A stretch of DNA of 8,285 bases from a bacterium (GCA_021790035.1 JAJYIO010000087.1:1-8285), one strand, 5' to 3'; positions 1 through 6,446 are shown, counted from the first letter of the stretch. Notes: generated by a model from the sequence alone, not told the origin. Numbers and translations are program-made.

Positions 1-1760
1 CCAGCACGGTGCTACTCGTGATCACGCCCGACATCCCGACGCTGGGTGCCACCCGCGTCCTGCTGGAACAGGCGCAGAACCACCATTACCCGCCCGATCG
101 CATGCAGATCGTGCTCAACCGGGCGGGCGTCACGGACGACCTCCACGGCGCTGACCTCGAGGAACATCTCGAGCGACCGATCCTCGCGACCATTCCCTTC
201 CATCCGTCGGTCGCGGCCTCGGTCAACCGGGGCGTGCCCATCTCGGCATCTGCGGGCGGAGGGCCCGTCGCGAACGCCTTCGCCCAGCTCGCCCAGAAGC
301 TCCTCGGCTTTCCCCTGGTGAACGTGGCCCAGGCGGGTCAGAGCATCCTGGCGCGGTTCCCGGAGACCCCGTCAGCTCAGGCGGTCTCGCCGGCTTCCGC
401 AGGGGATACGCCCGGCGCTCCGGGCGGCGCGCTGCCGCCTTCCGCCGCGACCGGCCCCCAGGTGACGAGCCTGGTCCCGATCGCCTACGCCGCCGACGGG
501 GAGAAGATCGCCCAGATCAAGCAGACCGTCCACAAGGAGCTGGTGGAGGAGCTCAAGCGCCAGAACCTCACCCTCGAGCGCCTCCTCGATCCTGCCGCCA
601 AGAAAGAGATCCGGCAGACCGTCCTCAAGGCCGTCATCGCCATCGTGGACGATACGGCCGACCTCCCGCTGACGAGCCGCGAACAGCGCGCCAAGCTGGT
701 CAACGACATCGCGGACGAGGCCATCGGCTACGGACCGCTCGAAAGGTTCCTGGCCGACCCGCAGATCACCGAGATCATGGTCAACGGCCCGAGGCAGATC
801 TACGTCGAGCGAGCCGGCAAGCTGGCGGCGGTTCCCGACCGCTTCACCGACGAGACGCAGCTGCGCGTCGTCATCGACCGCATCGTGGCCCCCCTCGGAC
901 GCCGTGTCGACGAATCGAGCCCGATGTGCGACGCTCGTCTTCCCGACGGCAGCCGGGTCAACGTCATCGTGCCGCCCCTTGCGCTCAAGGGCTCGACGCT
1001 GACGATCCGCAAGTTCCCGCTGACCCGGCTCAAGATGGACGACCTGATCGGGTTTGGCTCGATGACGCCCGAGATGGCGACCTTCCTCCGCCATTGCGTC
1101 GCCGCACGGCTGAACGTGTTCATCTCGGGGGGAACGGGTTCCGGAAAGACCACCCTCCTGAACGTCTTGAGCCAGTTCATCCCCGGAGACGAGCGCATCG
1201 TGACGATCGAGGATTCGGCCGAGCTACAGCTGAGCCAGGATCACGTGATCACGCTCGAGGCCCGCCCTCCCAACCTCGAGGGCACGGGCGCCGTGGTCAT
1301 CCGCGATCTGGTGCGCAACTCCCTGCGAATGCGCCCCGACCGGATCGTCGTCGGGGAGGTGCGCGGCGGCGAGGCCCTCGACATGTTGCAGGCCATGAAC
1401 ACCGGCCACGATGGCTCGCTCTGTACCGGCCACGCCAACACGCCGCGCGATGCGGTCGCTCGCCTCGAGACGATGGTCCTGATGGCCGGGATGGAGCTCC
1501 CGGTGCGCGCCATCCGGGAGCAGATCGCCAGCGCCATCAACGTGATCGTGCAGGTGAGCCGCCTGCGCGACGGCTCCCGCAAGGTGACCAAGATCACCGA
1601 GGTCTCGGGAATGGAGGGCGACGTCATCACGATGCAGGACCTGTTCAGTTACGAGCAGACCGGCGTCGATCCCGAGGGGCGGGTCCTGGGAGCCTTCAAG
1701 CAAGCCAACCTGCGTCCCCAGTTCGCCGAGGCGTTCGAGCGGGCGGGGCTCAAGCTGTAG
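1..1760 (+). CDS. cpaF: CpaE-CpaF fusion: Tad/Flp pilus assembly ATPase (5' partial)
   Basis: The reading frame is open from base 3, so the true start lies upstream; GTG at 9 is internal. Residues below are numbered from that GTG. Residues 1-100 read like the C-terminal half of CpaE/MinD-type localisation ATPases (QIVLNRAG, ERPILATIPF, VNRGVPIS). Residues about 101-160 are a Pro/Ala/Gly linker. Residues about 165-583 are a full CpaF/TadA secretion ATPase: N-terminal helical part, IGYGPLE and ITEIMVNG motifs, Walker A GGTGSGKT at 374-381, Asp box IVTIEDSAEL near 397-406, Walker B RIVVGEVRGGEA at 445-456, and His box TGHDGSLCTGHAN at 465-477. All catalytic motifs look intact. CpaF hydrolyses ATP at the inner membrane to drive Flp pilin polymerisation, while CpaE normally localises the apparatus as a separate protein. 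No stop separates the two parts. The family call is firm; the fusion is seen directly, but its N-terminal half is mostly outside the window. Confidence 0.93.
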   Translation, partial: STVLLVITPDIPTLGATRVLLEQAQNHHYPPDRMQIVLNRAGVTDDLHGADLEEHLERPILATIPFHPSVAASVNRGVPISASAGGGPVANAFAQLAQKLLGFPLVNVAQAGQSILARFPETPSAQAVSPASAGDTPGAPGGALPPSAATGPQVTSLVPIAYAADGEKIAQIKQTVHKELVEELKRQNLTLERLLDPAAKKEIRQTVLKAVIAIVDDTADLPLTSREQRAKLVNDIADEAIGYGPLERFLADPQITEIMVNGPRQIYVERAGKLAAVPDRFTDETQLRVVIDRIVAPLGRRVDESSPMCDARLPDGSRVNVIVPPLALKGSTLTIRKFPLTRLKMDDLIGFGSMTPEMATFLRHCVAARLNVFISGGTGSGKTTLLNVLSQFIPGDERIVTIEDSAELQLSQDHVITLEARPPNLEGTGAVVIRDLVRNSLRMRPDRIVVGEVRGGEALDMLQAMNTGHDGSLCTGHANTPRDAVARLETMVLMAGMELPVRAIREQIASAINVIVQVSRLRDGSRKVTKITEVSGMEGDVITMQDLFSYEQTGVDPEGRVLGAFKQANLRPQFAEAFERAGLKL

Positions 1761-1761
1761 A

Positions 1762-1786
1762 CGCCGCGCCCATGACGGGCGCGGCG
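1762..1786. terminator. GC-rich hairpin between convergent genes
   Basis: A perfect 10-bp inverted repeat (CGCCGCGCCC / GGGCGCGGCG) with a 5-nt loop ATGAC starts one base after the cpaF stop. It lies 20 bp from the stop of the convergent lipoprotein gene. It could serve both strands. There is no T-tract on either side, so intrinsic termination is inferred from position and stem strength; it may only protect 3' ends. Confidence 0.6.
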
Positions 1787-1806
1787 AAGCTGCGAGGTCC
1801 GGTAGG

Positions 1807-3207
1807 CTACTGGGCGTTGGGGCCCAGGTAGAGGGTCTGGTAGAAGAACTCATCCAGAGCCGTGCCATCGGAGTCTTGCTGGAGCCATATCGTGGTGGGC
1901 GACATGGCCCACGGGGAGCCACTGGTCAAGGAGCTGAAGTCGTCGTACCAGCCGTCGTGGACGAAGTGCAACCCGGTCTGGTCGATCGAATAGGTCCCGC
2001 AGAGCATCCCGCCCACCGTGCGGGCCGTGAACGTGCCGTAAGGGCCAAAGGAGATGTAGTCGCTGGTCGGGTCGTTGTCCTTGGCGTAGTACGTACCCTG
2101 AAGCGGGTAGGACGGGGTGGCGGCGGGATCCGGCGAGGGGCAGGCGGCCGCGGTGGGCGACGCGGACGGAGTCGGCGTGCCGGTGGGGGCCGAGGTCGGC
2201 GCTGGTGACGAAGTGGCGCTTGCGCCTGGCGCCGGGCTGGCACCCGAGATCTGCGTGAAACCGGTCGGAGTGGCCTGGTACTCCGTCCCGTCGGTTCCTT
2301 GCACCAGGAGATCGCCCGAGGCCTCGAGCGTCAGCGTGGCCACCTTGGTCCCGCTGCTGTCGTCGATCTCCCCGGACATGAAGCTGCCATCCGGGCCCAG
2401 GGTGATGATGGACTTCAACCCGTCGAGCCCCTGGACCGTCTGGGTGGAGTCGCCACCACCCGCCGGAACGGTGTCGGTAAAGTGAATGGGGGTCGAGGCG
2501 AGGTCATTGAGCAAGATGTTGCCGGAGAGGCTCATATTGCCGGACGAATCCTCGGTGCTGGTGGCCTGGAAGGTCACTCCCTGGGACACGATGGTGAGGC
2601 TGCCCTGGCTGGGAGCATACTGGCCGTTGATCGTTTCGTACTTGGAAAAGTCCATCGTCAAGGTCACGGGCTGCCCATCGTAGGCCATGTCCGATCCGCT
2701 CTGGACCCGCGTCTCGTAGATTCCATCTGAAAAAGTGGACACGCTGGGGTCGAACGTGATCACCATCGACATGGATCCGGTCATGGCTCCCGCAGATCCC
2801 GCCTGGTAGTCGAACGTCCACTGCTGGTCGCCGCTGGGAGCATTCCCCGAAGCCGCGACCGGAGCGCTCGGAATGGTGATGGTGCTGCCGTCCTGGTTGT
2901 TGATGGTGTAGGGATATGCGATCGTCATCAGGCGATAGGCCGAGGCATTGGCCAGCGAGCTCGAGCTCCCGGCGCCCAGCCCCGCCGACTCGAAACTCGA
3001 CGACCTTTGCGAGTTGGAAAGTAAGGTGGCGGTGGCTCGAGCGGTATAACCCAGCGCCTGCGGCTCGGTCATGCTGCCGGAGGTCGAGCCGGCGCCGCTT
3101 CCGGTGCCGGTCTTCGAGGACAACGGGCAGCCGACCAGCAACACGAGGGGCAGGACACTCGCCAGCTTGGCCAGGCGTGCCCTGGAGAAGACGCTCTTCG
3201 TGGCCAC
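1807..3207 (-). CDS. Lipoprotein with Pro/Thr/Ser linker and a small C-terminal domain, function unknown
   Basis: This is a 466-residue protein. The N-terminus is a lipoprotein signal peptide: basic residues (K4, R9, R11, K14), a hydrophobic core (residues 16-25) and a lipobox L24-V25-G26-C27, so the mature protein is predicted to be lipid-anchored at C27. A Gly/Ser/Thr-rich tether (31-46) follows. Residues about 50-320 are Ser/Thr/Gly-rich and look beta-rich, with repeated strand-turn patterns such as GPDGSFMSGEI and GDLLVQGTDGTEY. Residues 321-367 are a Pro/Thr/Ser/Ala linker. Residues 368-466 form a separate domain with GTYYAKD, ISFGPYGTFT and LCGTYSIDQTGLHF patterns, which resemble small calycin-like beta domains. 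The start is GTG, supported by AAGGAG 8 nt upstream. It is divergent from the outer-membrane barrel gene, so both may act in the envelope. I do not recognise the family. Confidence 0.85.
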   Translation of the reverse strand: MATKSVFSRARLAKLASVLPLVLLVGCPLSSKTGTGSGAGSTSGSMTEPQALGYTARATATLLSNSQRSSSFESAGLGAGSSSSLANASAYRLMTIAYPYTINNQDGSTITIPSAPVAASGNAPSGDQQWTFDYQAGSAGAMTGSMSMVITFDPSVSTFSDGIYETRVQSGSDMAYDGQPVTLTMDFSKYETINGQYAPSQGSLTIVSQGVTFQATSTEDSSGNMSLSGNILLNDLASTPIHFTDTVPAGGGDSTQTVQGLDGLKSIITLGPDGSFMSGEIDDSSGTKVATLTLEASGDLLVQGTDGTEYQATPTGFTQISGASPAPGASATSSPAPTSAPTGTPTPSASPTAAACPSPDPAATPSYPLQGTYYAKDNDPTSDYISFGPYGTFTARTVGGMLCGTYSIDQTGLHFVHDGWYDDFSSLTSGSPWAMSPTTIWLQQDSDGTALDEFFYQTLYLGPNAQ

Positions 3208-3215
3208 GTTCTCGA

Positions 3216-3221
3216 CTCCTT
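3216..3221 (-). promoter_or_regulatory. Shine-Dalgarno of the lipoprotein gene
   Basis: AAGGAG on the minus strand, 8 nt before the GTG at 3207-3205. It decides the start of the lipoprotein gene and places the signal peptide correctly. Confidence 0.75.
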
Positions 3222-3393
3222 ACTCATCAGGGGGCCCTGGCCCGCAGGGCGAAGACGCCGTCCTGACTAAATGGGGGGGGCTTCACGTACCGATGCCCGG
3301 CTCCGCCTCGCGGAGAGACCTCCAGTTTCAAGCTTACCAGACCGGCACGCCTGGCTGCCAGGCACATCGCGCGGATGCCCTGACGGTCAGGCG

Positions 3394-3402
3394 TGCTATC
3401 AT
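3394..3402 (+). promoter_or_regulatory. Possible extended -10 promoter of the barrel gene
   Basis: TGC-TATCAT matches an extended -10 element (TGN-TATAAT), about 40 bp before the GTG at 3442. There is no good -35 hexamer. The small inverted repeat at 3379-3391 lies directly upstream, where an operator would overlap the -35 zone. This is a weak prediction from motif and position. Confidence 0.3.
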
Positions 3403-3441
3403 CTTGCTTCCCATTGTTCCCCACGATGACGAGGTTTCCCC

Positions 3442-4863
3442 GTGTCAAGATACCGCACTGCCTTGCTGACGCTTTCCTTCACGTTCGCGAGTGCGCCCCC
3501 CGCCCTGGCACAGTACGGGCCTCCGATGCCAGGGAACGACACCAGCGGCGGCGCGGGGAACGGTGCGGCGGCATCGAGCCGCCAGGGGAACCTTCACGTT
3601 TATGTCGGTCCGGCCCTGGAGCTCGGGCAGCAGACCGTGGCGCTGAAGCAGACGACCACCGTGACCACGACGCCGAACAGCATCAAATCCGGCACGACGA
3701 AGTCGACCGTATCCAGCACGGCCAGCCCCACGGCGGCAGGCAGCGCCTCGGGGTTGACGCTGGGAGCCCGGTACACGTGGTGGGTCGCGCCCAGATTCGG
3801 ACTGGGAATCGACGAGTACGACGACCTGTCCCCGATCTTCGGCCTCGGCAACCAGTCGACCAACATCCTCCACCTCAACGGCCAGAATTCCTCTGCCTTC
3901 AAGGGGTCGCAGACGACCAGCGGAAATGTGACCTCCACGACCAACACGCAGACGACCATCGCGGTCACACCCGTGGCGTTCGGTTCGCCCAACTTCAACA
4001 TCATCATGTCCAATCAGGGCCCCGACTTTGCGGCCAATGATCCCAACAGCACCGAATTCCAGACCGACTACGGGATCCAGGTCCCGGATCCGGTAGGGGG
4101 CGGTCAGCAGAATTTCACGCTGACCAGCGGGGATTCATCCGCCAATCCGCAGCACGACCATTACGACGCAGCTGGCGGGCTCCAGGTGGCGAACTCGGAT
4201 TCCCTCTGGATAAACGACCTCGGTCTGACCGGAAATTACCGGCTGTGGCAGAGCGCGGGCGGATATCTGGGGCTCCTGGCCGGCATCCAGGTGCCCATCA
4301 TCCGGCAGCACATCGACTCCGTCGTCCGGACGATCGACTCTGGCAACAAGCCGGGCGCGGCCGTCGAGACGAAGACGACGTTCGATGCCACCGGGGCCCA
4401 GACCGAGAAGGACGTCACGAGCACCACGATCGCTGACGACTACACGGCGGACACGTTCGTCCTGGCAGCGGGACCGATCGTCGGAATCTCCGGGGCGTAT
4501 GACATCTTCGACGGGCTCGATCTGACGGTCAAGGCTGGCTACGTGCCCGTGCTGGTCGGCAGCAACTGGGGAAGTTCGATGGGCCGGACCTCGGCCGAGG
4601 TCAATTACCAGGTGTTCAACGGTGCCAGCACATCCCCGGCCACCACGACAGATACCACCAGCTCCAGCAACGCGCCGGATGCGAGCGTCGGTCAGGCAGG
4701 CGGCAACGAGGCGCTGGCGTCGCTCGGGGTCGGCGGCAGGGTCGGTCCGGTGGACCTCAGCGGCGAGATCGTGGCCAGGACCTACAACGTCGTGAGCGGA
4801 GCCAATTCGGTCTTCAGCGACGCCGAACTGGGCGTGCGGGTCTCGGCCAGCCGGTCATTCTAG
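3442..4863 (+). CDS. Putative outer-membrane beta-barrel protein, function unknown
   Basis: This is a 473-residue protein with a Sec signal peptide (residues 1-23, cleavage after PALA before Q24). It ends in AELGVRVSASRSF, an alternating strand with a terminal Phe, which is the usual recognition signal for BAM-dependent barrel insertion. Amphipathic strand-like segments are visible at about 50-62, 104-125, 255-287, 336-372, 424-448 and 460-473. They are separated by long Thr/Ser/Asn-rich stretches (70-103, 155-175, 300-332, 394-412) that would be loops. There are no cysteines. The segment LGLTGNYRLW...GIQVPI recalls solute-transporting barrels, but similarity is too faint to name a substrate. 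The start is GTG with a weak GAGG 7 nt upstream, and it is supported by the signal peptide. It is divergent from the lipoprotein gene and followed by two hairpins. I do not recognise the family. Confidence 0.8.
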   Translation: MSRYRTALLTLSFTFASAPPALAQYGPPMPGNDTSGGAGNGAAASSRQGNLHVYVGPALELGQQTVALKQTTTVTTTPNSIKSGTTKSTVSSTASPTAAGSASGLTLGARYTWWVAPRFGLGIDEYDDLSPIFGLGNQSTNILHLNGQNSSAFKGSQTTSGNVTSTTNTQTTIAVTPVAFGSPNFNIIMSNQGPDFAANDPNSTEFQTDYGIQVPDPVGGGQQNFTLTSGDSSANPQHDHYDAAGGLQVANSDSLWINDLGLTGNYRLWQSAGGYLGLLAGIQVPIIRQHIDSVVRTIDSGNKPGAAVETKTTFDATGAQTEKDVTSTTIADDYTADTFVLAAGPIVGISGAYDIFDGLDLTVKAGYVPVLVGSNWGSSMGRTSAEVNYQVFNGASTSPATTTDTTSSSNAPDASVGQAGGNEALASLGVGGRVGPVDLSGEIVARTYNVVSGANSVFSDAELGVRVSASRSF

Positions 4864-4881
4864 AAGGATTTCTTTGGATGG

Positions 4882-4933
4882 ATCGGGTCCGAGATCGAGC
4901 GGGGCCCGGTGGTAAAGCGGCGACAGCCGCTTT
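4882..4933 (+). terminator. Two hairpins after the barrel gene
   Basis: The first hairpin pairs 4882-4890 with 4902-4910 (9 bp including two G-U pairs, 11-nt loop). The second pairs AAAGCGGC (4914-4921) with GCCGCTTT (4926-4933): 8 bp, perfect, loop GACA, ending in TTT. They begin about 20 nt after the barrel stop. The second has the shape of a short intrinsic terminator and would insulate the flagellin promoter from read-through. Confidence 0.5.
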
Positions 4934-4994
4934 CGCGATCCTTCGAGGCTTGCCGTGCGCCCACCCGGTGGACCGCCGTAAACGAAAAGCGCTC

Positions 4995-5021
4995 TAAAGG
5001 GCGTGCCGGACGTGCCGAGAA
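4995..5021 (+). promoter_or_regulatory. Sigma-28 (FliA/SigD-type) promoter of the first flagellin
   Basis: TAAA at 4995-4998, exactly 15 nt, then GCCGAGAA at 5014-5021. The flagellar sigma consensus is TAAA-N15-GCCGATAA, so one base of the twelve differs. Its place before a flagellin gene fits. With normal geometry transcription would start near 5027-5029, only 3-5 nt before the ATG at 5032. Confidence 0.75.
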
Positions 5022-5031
5022 AAGTAGCAGC

Positions 5032-5868
5032 ATGTCCATCCGAATCGACACCAACATCGTGGCTGCGATCGCTCATCGCAACCTCGAGGTCAATACCGAC
5101 GCGCTCAACGCCTCGATCGAAAAGCTGTCCTCCGGACTTCGCATCAACAGCGCGTCCGACGATGCGGCGGGCATGGCCCTTAGCGAGCAACTCGCGATGC
5201 AGGTCACGGGCTTGGGCCAGGCCCAGTCCAACGCCCAGGACGGCATCTCACTGCTGCAGACCGCCGATGGCGCCCTTTCCGAAACCACGAACCTGCTCCA
5301 GAGAATGCGACAGCTTGCGGTCGAGGCCGCCAATGACACGATGACGGCGTCGGATCGCGCCCAGGTCGCCGACGAGATGGTCCAGCTCTCGGCCGAGGTC
5401 AATCGCGTTGCCGGCGACACCCAGTTCAACACCCGGACCCTGCTCGCAGGCGGCACGATCTCGACGACCGGAATCACCCTCTTCATCGGGGCCAACGCGA
5501 GCCAGACCATGGTCGTCATCATCGGCACCGCCAACGCGGCGGCTCTCGGGGTCCTGACGACACAACTGTCGGTAGATTCGGCCCTCGACGCCAGCACCAC
5601 GATCGCCAATGTGGACCAGGCCCTGGGCCGTCTGATGAACATCCGCTCTCAACTCGGAGCGATGGAGAACCGCCTCCAGCTTACCGTTTCCAATCTCCAG
5701 ACCGAGGACGAGAACACCACGGCTGCCGAGGGTCAGATCCGGGATCTCGACATGGCTTCGGAAATGGCGACGATGACCAAGTACCAGGTCCTGCAGCAGG
5801 CCAGCACGGCCATGCTGGCCCAGGCCAACCAGGCCCCGCAGTCGCTGCTGACCTTGCTCAAGGCCTGA
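5032..5868 (+). CDS. fliC: Flagellin (filament subunit), short D0-D1 type
   Basis: This is a 278-residue flagellin that polymerises into the filament after export by the flagellar type III system. N-terminal D0/D1 motifs are classical: residues 1-8 MSIRIDTN, LSSGLRINSASDDAAGMA (32-49), ISLLQTADGAL (72-82), RMRQLAVEAAN (91-101) and a QFN motif near 131-133. C-terminal D1/D0 motifs are LGAMENRLQ (208-216), AAEGQIRDLDMASEM (231-245) and the end TAMLAQANQAPQSLLTLL (259-276). The middle (about 140-185) is so short that D2/D3 surface domains are absent. It has no cysteine, as usual. The frame is open further upstream to 4909, but ATG 5032 gives the canonical N-terminus and the upstream residues look unlike flagellin. 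No Shine-Dalgarno is seen before 5032, and the sigma-28 -10 box ends 10 nt upstream. Arg in the RMRQLAV motif matches typical bacterial flagellins. Confidence 0.96.
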   Translation: MSIRIDTNIVAAIAHRNLEVNTDALNASIEKLSSGLRINSASDDAAGMALSEQLAMQVTGLGQAQSNAQDGISLLQTADGALSETTNLLQRMRQLAVEAANDTMTASDRAQVADEMVQLSAEVNRVAGDTQFNTRTLLAGGTISTTGITLFIGANASQTMVVIIGTANAAALGVLTTQLSVDSALDASTTIANVDQALGRLMNIRSQLGAMENRLQLTVSNLQTEDENTTAAEGQIRDLDMASEMATMTKYQVLQQASTAMLAQANQAPQSLLTLLKA

Positions 5869-5869
5869 G

Positions 5870-5890
5870 CCCGGGCGGCCCGGGGGCCCG
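5870..5890 (+). terminator. GC inverted repeat after the first flagellin
   Basis: CCCGGG-CGG-CCCGGG (5870-5884) begins one base after the stop. It can refold with the following GGGCCCG (for example CGGGC at 5872-5876 with GCCCG at 5886-5890). A TTTT occurs only 20 nt later (5911-5914). Possible terminator or 3'-end stabiliser; weak because there is no adjacent T-tract. Confidence 0.4.
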
Positions 5891-6003
5891 AACGGCGAGC
5901 GCAGCGAACCTTTTCAAGGAGGCTGTCGCGCCACGGGTACGGGATCTTCCGCAGCGCGCCTGCGTTATGTTCCGACAGATCGCCGCAGTCGGCATCCCCT
6001 GCG

Positions 6004-6049
6004 AATAACTTTAGTGGTTATGTGGTAGGCTGATCATAACGGCCGATCT
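6004..6049 (+). promoter_or_regulatory. AT-rich island with promoter-like elements
   Basis: This stands out from its GC-rich surroundings. It contains ATAAC (6005-6009), GTTATG (6017-6022) and CATAAC (6035-6040), so GTTAT can pair with either partner. It also has TGG-TAGGCT (6023-6031), a poor extended -10, and GCCGATCT (6042-6049). TATAGA follows at 6065-6070. A transcription start for the second flagellin is likely around here, but no element pair is convincing. Confidence 0.3.
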
Positions 6050-6070
6050 AGGGATGGATTGGCCTATAGA

Positions 6071-6151
6071 CGAATCCCAAGGGTAAGGGGGATTCGGGGT
6101 CGACCCAAGGAGTGGGTCGTCGGTCCCAAAGCAAGGAGGTTTGCCAGGGAC
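6071..6151 (+). promoter_or_regulatory. Three consecutive RNA hairpins, two with AGGAG-type loops
   Basis: Hairpin A: CGAATCCC (6071-6078) with GGGATTCG (6089-6096), 8 bp. Hairpin B: CGACCCA (6101-6107) with TGGGTCG (6113-6119), 7 bp, loop AGGAG. Hairpin C: GTCCC (6123-6127) with GGGAC (6147-6151), an AAA/CA internal loop, then GCAA (6131-6134) with TTGC (6141-6144) closing the hexaloop GGAGGT. All base pairs are Watson-Crick. The GGA-in-loop arrangement is what CsrA/RsmA proteins bind, but that link is inference. Confidence 0.5.
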
Positions 6152-6368
6152 ACATGATCGCGCGCGCTCAGTTTGACGCCCGGGGTCGGACTTCGAGCTG
6201 AGTATCTATCCGAGTTCGTCACGATGAGTCTCGGATGCTCTGACGTTCCAGCGACAGACTGCCGGAGCCCTTCAAGCCCCTGGCGGACTGGCGAGGCTCG
6301 TCGAGTTGCAGCTGCGCGCGGACGGCTTTGACCTCGATCCTGTAGGCCCCTTGCCCGCAGGAACCAGG

Positions 6369-6429
6369 CTCCCGAGACCAGGCAGGTGTCGGGAGGGGGC
6401 GCCGCGCGGCCCGGAGATCCCCGGGCCGC
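6369..6429 (+). promoter_or_regulatory. Two hairpins directly upstream of the second flagellin's Shine-Dalgarno
   Basis: CTCCCGA (6369-6375) pairs with TCGGGAG (6389-6395) across a 13-nt loop. GCGGCCCGG (6406-6414) pairs perfectly with CCGGGCCGC (6421-6429) across AGATCC. The second, all-GC stem ends 9 nt before CAAGGAGG. It has no T-tract, so it is more likely a stability or translation-control element than a terminator. Confidence 0.5.
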
Positions 6430-6438
6430 ACCACGGAC

Positions 6439-6446
6439 AAGGAGGT
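6439..6446 (+). promoter_or_regulatory. Strong Shine-Dalgarno of the second flagellin
   Basis: AAGGAGGT lies 5 nt before ATG 6452 and sets the start within a frame that is open further upstream. The surrounding GGACAAGGAGGT also matches ACARGGA, the core of the CsrA-binding consensus, so a repressor could compete with ribosomes here (inference). Confidence 0.85.

Larger units (their letters stand above)
3208..3441. promoter_or_regulatory. Divergent intergenic region with three short inverted repeats
   Basis: This 234-bp region must hold the promoters of the lipoprotein (-) and the barrel gene (+). It contains three perfect inverted repeats: CTCCGC-CTC-GCGGAG (3301-3315), GCCTGG-CTG-CCAGGC (3349-3363) and CCTGAC-G-GTCAGG (3379-3391). 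It also has a run of eight Gs at 3273-3280. No convincing -35/-10 pair is visible on the minus strand. The repeats could be operators or small hairpins. Confidence 0.4.

Noticed and set aside
372..1094. Long minus-strand open frame of 240 codons inside cpaF
   Set aside because: It is an antisense shadow of a GC-rich gene with clear CpaF motifs on the plus strand; the encoded sequence is Asp/Gly/Arg-rich with no recognisable domain.
926..1831. 301-codon plus-strand frame overlapping cpaF and running past its stop
   Set aside because: It is Arg/Pro-rich, as expected of an off-frame reading of GC-rich coding sequence, and overlaps the CpaF catalytic core entirely.
4909..5031. 41-residue N-terminal extension of the first flagellin from GTG 4909
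   Set aside because: The extension is Arg-rich, lies over the terminator hairpin and the sigma-28 promoter, and does not resemble flagellin; MSIRIDTN at 5032 is the canonical N-terminus.
6042..6049. GCCGATCT as a sigma-28 -10 box for the second flagellin
   Set aside because: No TAAA or close variant lies 14-16 nt upstream, so the match is only to half of the promoter.
6081..6116. G-quadruplex from GGG, GGGGG, GGGG and GGG runs
   Set aside because: The fourth run is 14 nt away and its bases are better used in hairpins A and B.
6154..6201. 15-codon ORF (MIARAQFDARGRTSS) after a perfect GGAGGT
   Set aside because: The spacing from GGAGGT (6135-6140) to the ATG is 13 nt, too long for a good ribosome site, and GGAGGT is a hairpin loop. 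The peptide shows no leader-peptide feature such as a run of one amino acid.
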